Shown: positions 22,833 to 24,021 of the stretch, piece after piece
How the letters are laid out: the number at the start of each line of letters is the position of its first letter
Numbering within the stretch: position 1 is the first letter of the stretch
Source of the DNA: JAKALQ01 sp963978265
GTDB taxonomy: Bacteria; Actinomycetota; Actinomycetes; S36-B12; UBA5976
Assembly: GCA_963978265.1 (NCBI GenBank)
Contig: CAXBQV010000015.1
Coordinates: 1 to 24,021, forward strand
Length of the DNA stretch: 24,021 nt
Direction of reading: 5' to 3'
The notes under the pieces: model-generated
What the model saw: only the letters and a program-made list of their open reading frames with translations
Told to the model about the DNA's origin: nothing
Database searches by the model: none
Program-made: the position numbers and the translations under genes

Positions 22833-23540
22833 GTGGCTGACGTCATTCTCGTCACACGCGCCATGACGCTGTCCGCAGACGTCCTGCCCGGCCTCACGCT
22901 GCTCTCGCACAGGGTCAAAGTGGTCCAACCGGACCTCGGTCAACTGATGCATGCACAGGCGTCGGACATTCTGTTCATCGACGGTCGCCGCGACCTCGCT
23001 GCCGCGCGCTCCTTCTGTCGACTCGTCCGCACCAGTGGCATCGACAACTCGATGCTGCTCATCACCACCGAGGGGGGACTCGCCGCGGTCGCCGCCGATT
23101 GGGGCCTTGACGACGTCCTCGTCGACACCGCTGGTCCGGCTGAGATCGATGCGCGCATCCGGCTTGCCATCGGTCGCTTCGCGGCAATGGCGGTCTCGAG
23201 CGGAGAACAACCGTCCGATGAGATCCGCCATGGCGAACTCGTCATCGATGAAGCCACCTACACCGCGAAGTTGCACGGACGCACGCTCGACCTCACCTTC
23301 AAAGAATTCGAACTCCTGAAGTATCTGGCCGGACATCCGGGACGGGTTTTCTCTCGCGCACAACTGCTGCAGGAGGTGTGGGGCTACGACTACTTCGGCG
23401 GCACCCGCACCGTCGATGTGCACGTGCGACGTCTGCGCGCGAAGCTCGGCGATGCCGAAGGATTGATCGGTACCGTGCGAAACGTCGGCTATCGGTTCGA
23501 GACGGAGAAGACCAGGACCGGATTGCCGGCTCAGGTCTGA
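22833..23540 (+). CDS. glnR: GlnR-like OmpR-family orphan transcription regulator
   Basis: A 235-aa regulator. The receiver-like half carries ILFIDGRRDL (46-55), TTEGGLAAV and ADWGLDDVL followed by DTAGPAEID, which I recognise as the GlnR pattern of Streptomyces and Amycolatopsis. D50 is present, but the acidic pair usual near residues 7-8 of a receiver is replaced by VTRA, so it should not be phosphorylated in the normal way; this is a known GlnR trait. The C-terminal winged helix has LTFKEFELLKYLAGHPGRVF, WGYDYFGGTRTVDVHVRRLR and VRNVGYRFE. GlnR controls nitrogen assimilation. No histidine kinase gene is next to it. The GTG start has GGAGG seven bases upstream. It converges on the following gene with a 10-base overlap. 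Confidence 0.9.
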   Translation: MADVILVTRAMTLSADVLPGLTLLSHRVKVVQPDLGQLMHAQASDILFIDGRRDLAAARSFCRLVRTSGIDNSMLLITTEGGLAAVAADWGLDDVLVDTAGPAEIDARIRLAIGRFAAMAVSSGEQPSDEIRHGELVIDEATYTAKLHGRTLDLTFKEFELLKYLAGHPGRVFSRAQLLQEVWGYDYFGGTRTVDVHVRRLRAKLGDAEGLIGTVRNVGYRFETEKTRTGLPAQV

Positions 23541-24021
23541 GGCTCGTCCCCGGTCAACGTGCGTGACGCCGACCGCAGCCGGTCGGCGAAGTCACCAGCA
23601 AGTGCGTAGAACGAATCCAGTGCCGCTTGATCGAACGGCTTCGATCCTTCTTCGCTGACGTAGAGCGCAGCAAGAACCCGTCCGTAGATTTGGTACACGA
23701 GGAATGCGCGGCGCTTGACGCCGTCGACACTCATTGTGGTGTGCACGATCAGTCGGGAATCGGCGTCGACGAGCGGTGTCTTCACAGGTCCGGGCGCCGA
23801 ATGAAAGCCGAATGACAGTTCGTGGCCGTCTTTCGATGTGAACGGCTTGTTGGTCGGGCACGACTTGCGTGCTGCGATCGCCTCGGCCAGCGCCTGCTGT
23901 GCCGCCGCCTTGTTCTGGTAGACGACGACTTCGCTGGACAGTCCGACGAAGTTGCCGTTCGCATCGTATGCGGCCTTCTGCAGTCGGGACACGCGAAGCA
24001 TTTCGCTCGGATATGTGCCGT
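23531..24021 (-). CDS. Hypothetical protein, 5' end outside the window
   Basis: The frame is open from the stop at 23531 to the window edge, and the codons before the in-frame ATG at 24001 (reading GTYPSE) look coding, so the true start is probably beyond 24021. The visible 160 or so residues show alternating strands and a helix typical of small extracellular sensor domains: VVVYQNKAAAQQALAEAIAARKSCP, then RRAFLVYQIYGRVLAALYVSEE. The pattern loosely recalls PknH-type extracellular domains and mycobacterial lipoproteins that contain them, but this is a weak resemblance. No catalytic motif is seen. It overlaps the 3' end of glnR by 10 bases, tail to tail. Confidence 0.7.
   Translation of the reverse strand, partial: GTYPSEMLRVSRLQKAAYDANGNFVGLSSEVVVYQNKAAAQQALAEAIAARKSCPTNKPFTSKDGHELSFGFHSAPGPVKTPLVDADSRLIVHTTMSVDGVKRRAFLVYQIYGRVLAALYVSEEGSKPFDQAALDSFYALAGDFADRLRSASRTLTGDEPQT

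Noticed and set aside
1..24021. CRISPR array, insertion sequence, prophage or defence island
   Set aside because: No spaced repeats, transposase, integrase, terminal inverted repeats or defence-type genes were seen; all strong frames are accounted for by housekeeping, transport or catabolic genes.

Overview
The window looks like ordinary chromosomal DNA from a high-GC member of the Actinomycetota. Four things point there: a divergent glgC/glgA pair of the mycobacterial type, a GlnR-like orphan regulator, a PAC2-family protein, and GTG/TTG starts with TANNNT-type -10 hexamers, two of them placed for leaderless transcripts. I cannot fix the genus. Coding density is very high, with many 1-17 bp overlaps and no gene-free stretch over 300 bases. 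I see no transposase, phage gene, CRISPR array or composition break.

Layout. 1-2608: tRNA-Asp with an intrinsic terminator, then divergent glgC (ADP-glucose pyrophosphorylase) and glgA (GT4-type glycogen synthase). 2605-4507: two tandem EamA (DMT) transporters coupled to glgA. 4504-6686: galT-galK (Leloir pathway), convergent with the transporters. 6770-8928: a roughly 10-TM DUF2157-like membrane protein coupled to kynU (kynureninase). 15219 down to 8932 on the minus strand: a compact run livK-livH-livM-livG-livF, then an arylformamidase-like hydrolase, then kynA (tryptophan 2,3-dioxygenase). 15397-16296: PAC2 protein. 16453-19224: 14-TM MFS exporter, then a cyanophycinase-like (S51) domain fused to a CysRS-type C-terminal tail. 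19230-20051: tRNA-Lys and an exported L,D-transpeptidase. 20167-22732: a DUF1800/DUF1501 pair. 22833-23540: glnR. 23531-24021: a partial hypothetical gene.

How the genes fit together. The centre of the window is a tryptophan catabolic locus. kynA, the HGGYW hydrolase and kynU would take tryptophan through N-formylkynurenine and kynurenine to anthranilate plus alanine. Two of the three enzymes sit at the 3' end of a branched-chain-type (HAAT) ABC importer run with no more than 9 bases between them, so that importer may carry tryptophan or kynurenine rather than leucine. The importer's leader has several RNA-structure candidates, the clearest being a perfect 7-bp hairpin that holds the Shine-Dalgarno sequence in its loop. 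The left third is carbohydrate storage: galactose enters as UDP-glucose/glucose-1-phosphate, which feeds GlgC/GlgA.

I found no dramatic unknown system. The most unusual items are the HAAT-kynurenine run with its structured leader, the membrane protein coupled to kynU, the S51-CysRS-tail fusion, and the DUF1800/DUF1501 pair in which only one partner carries a Tat signal.
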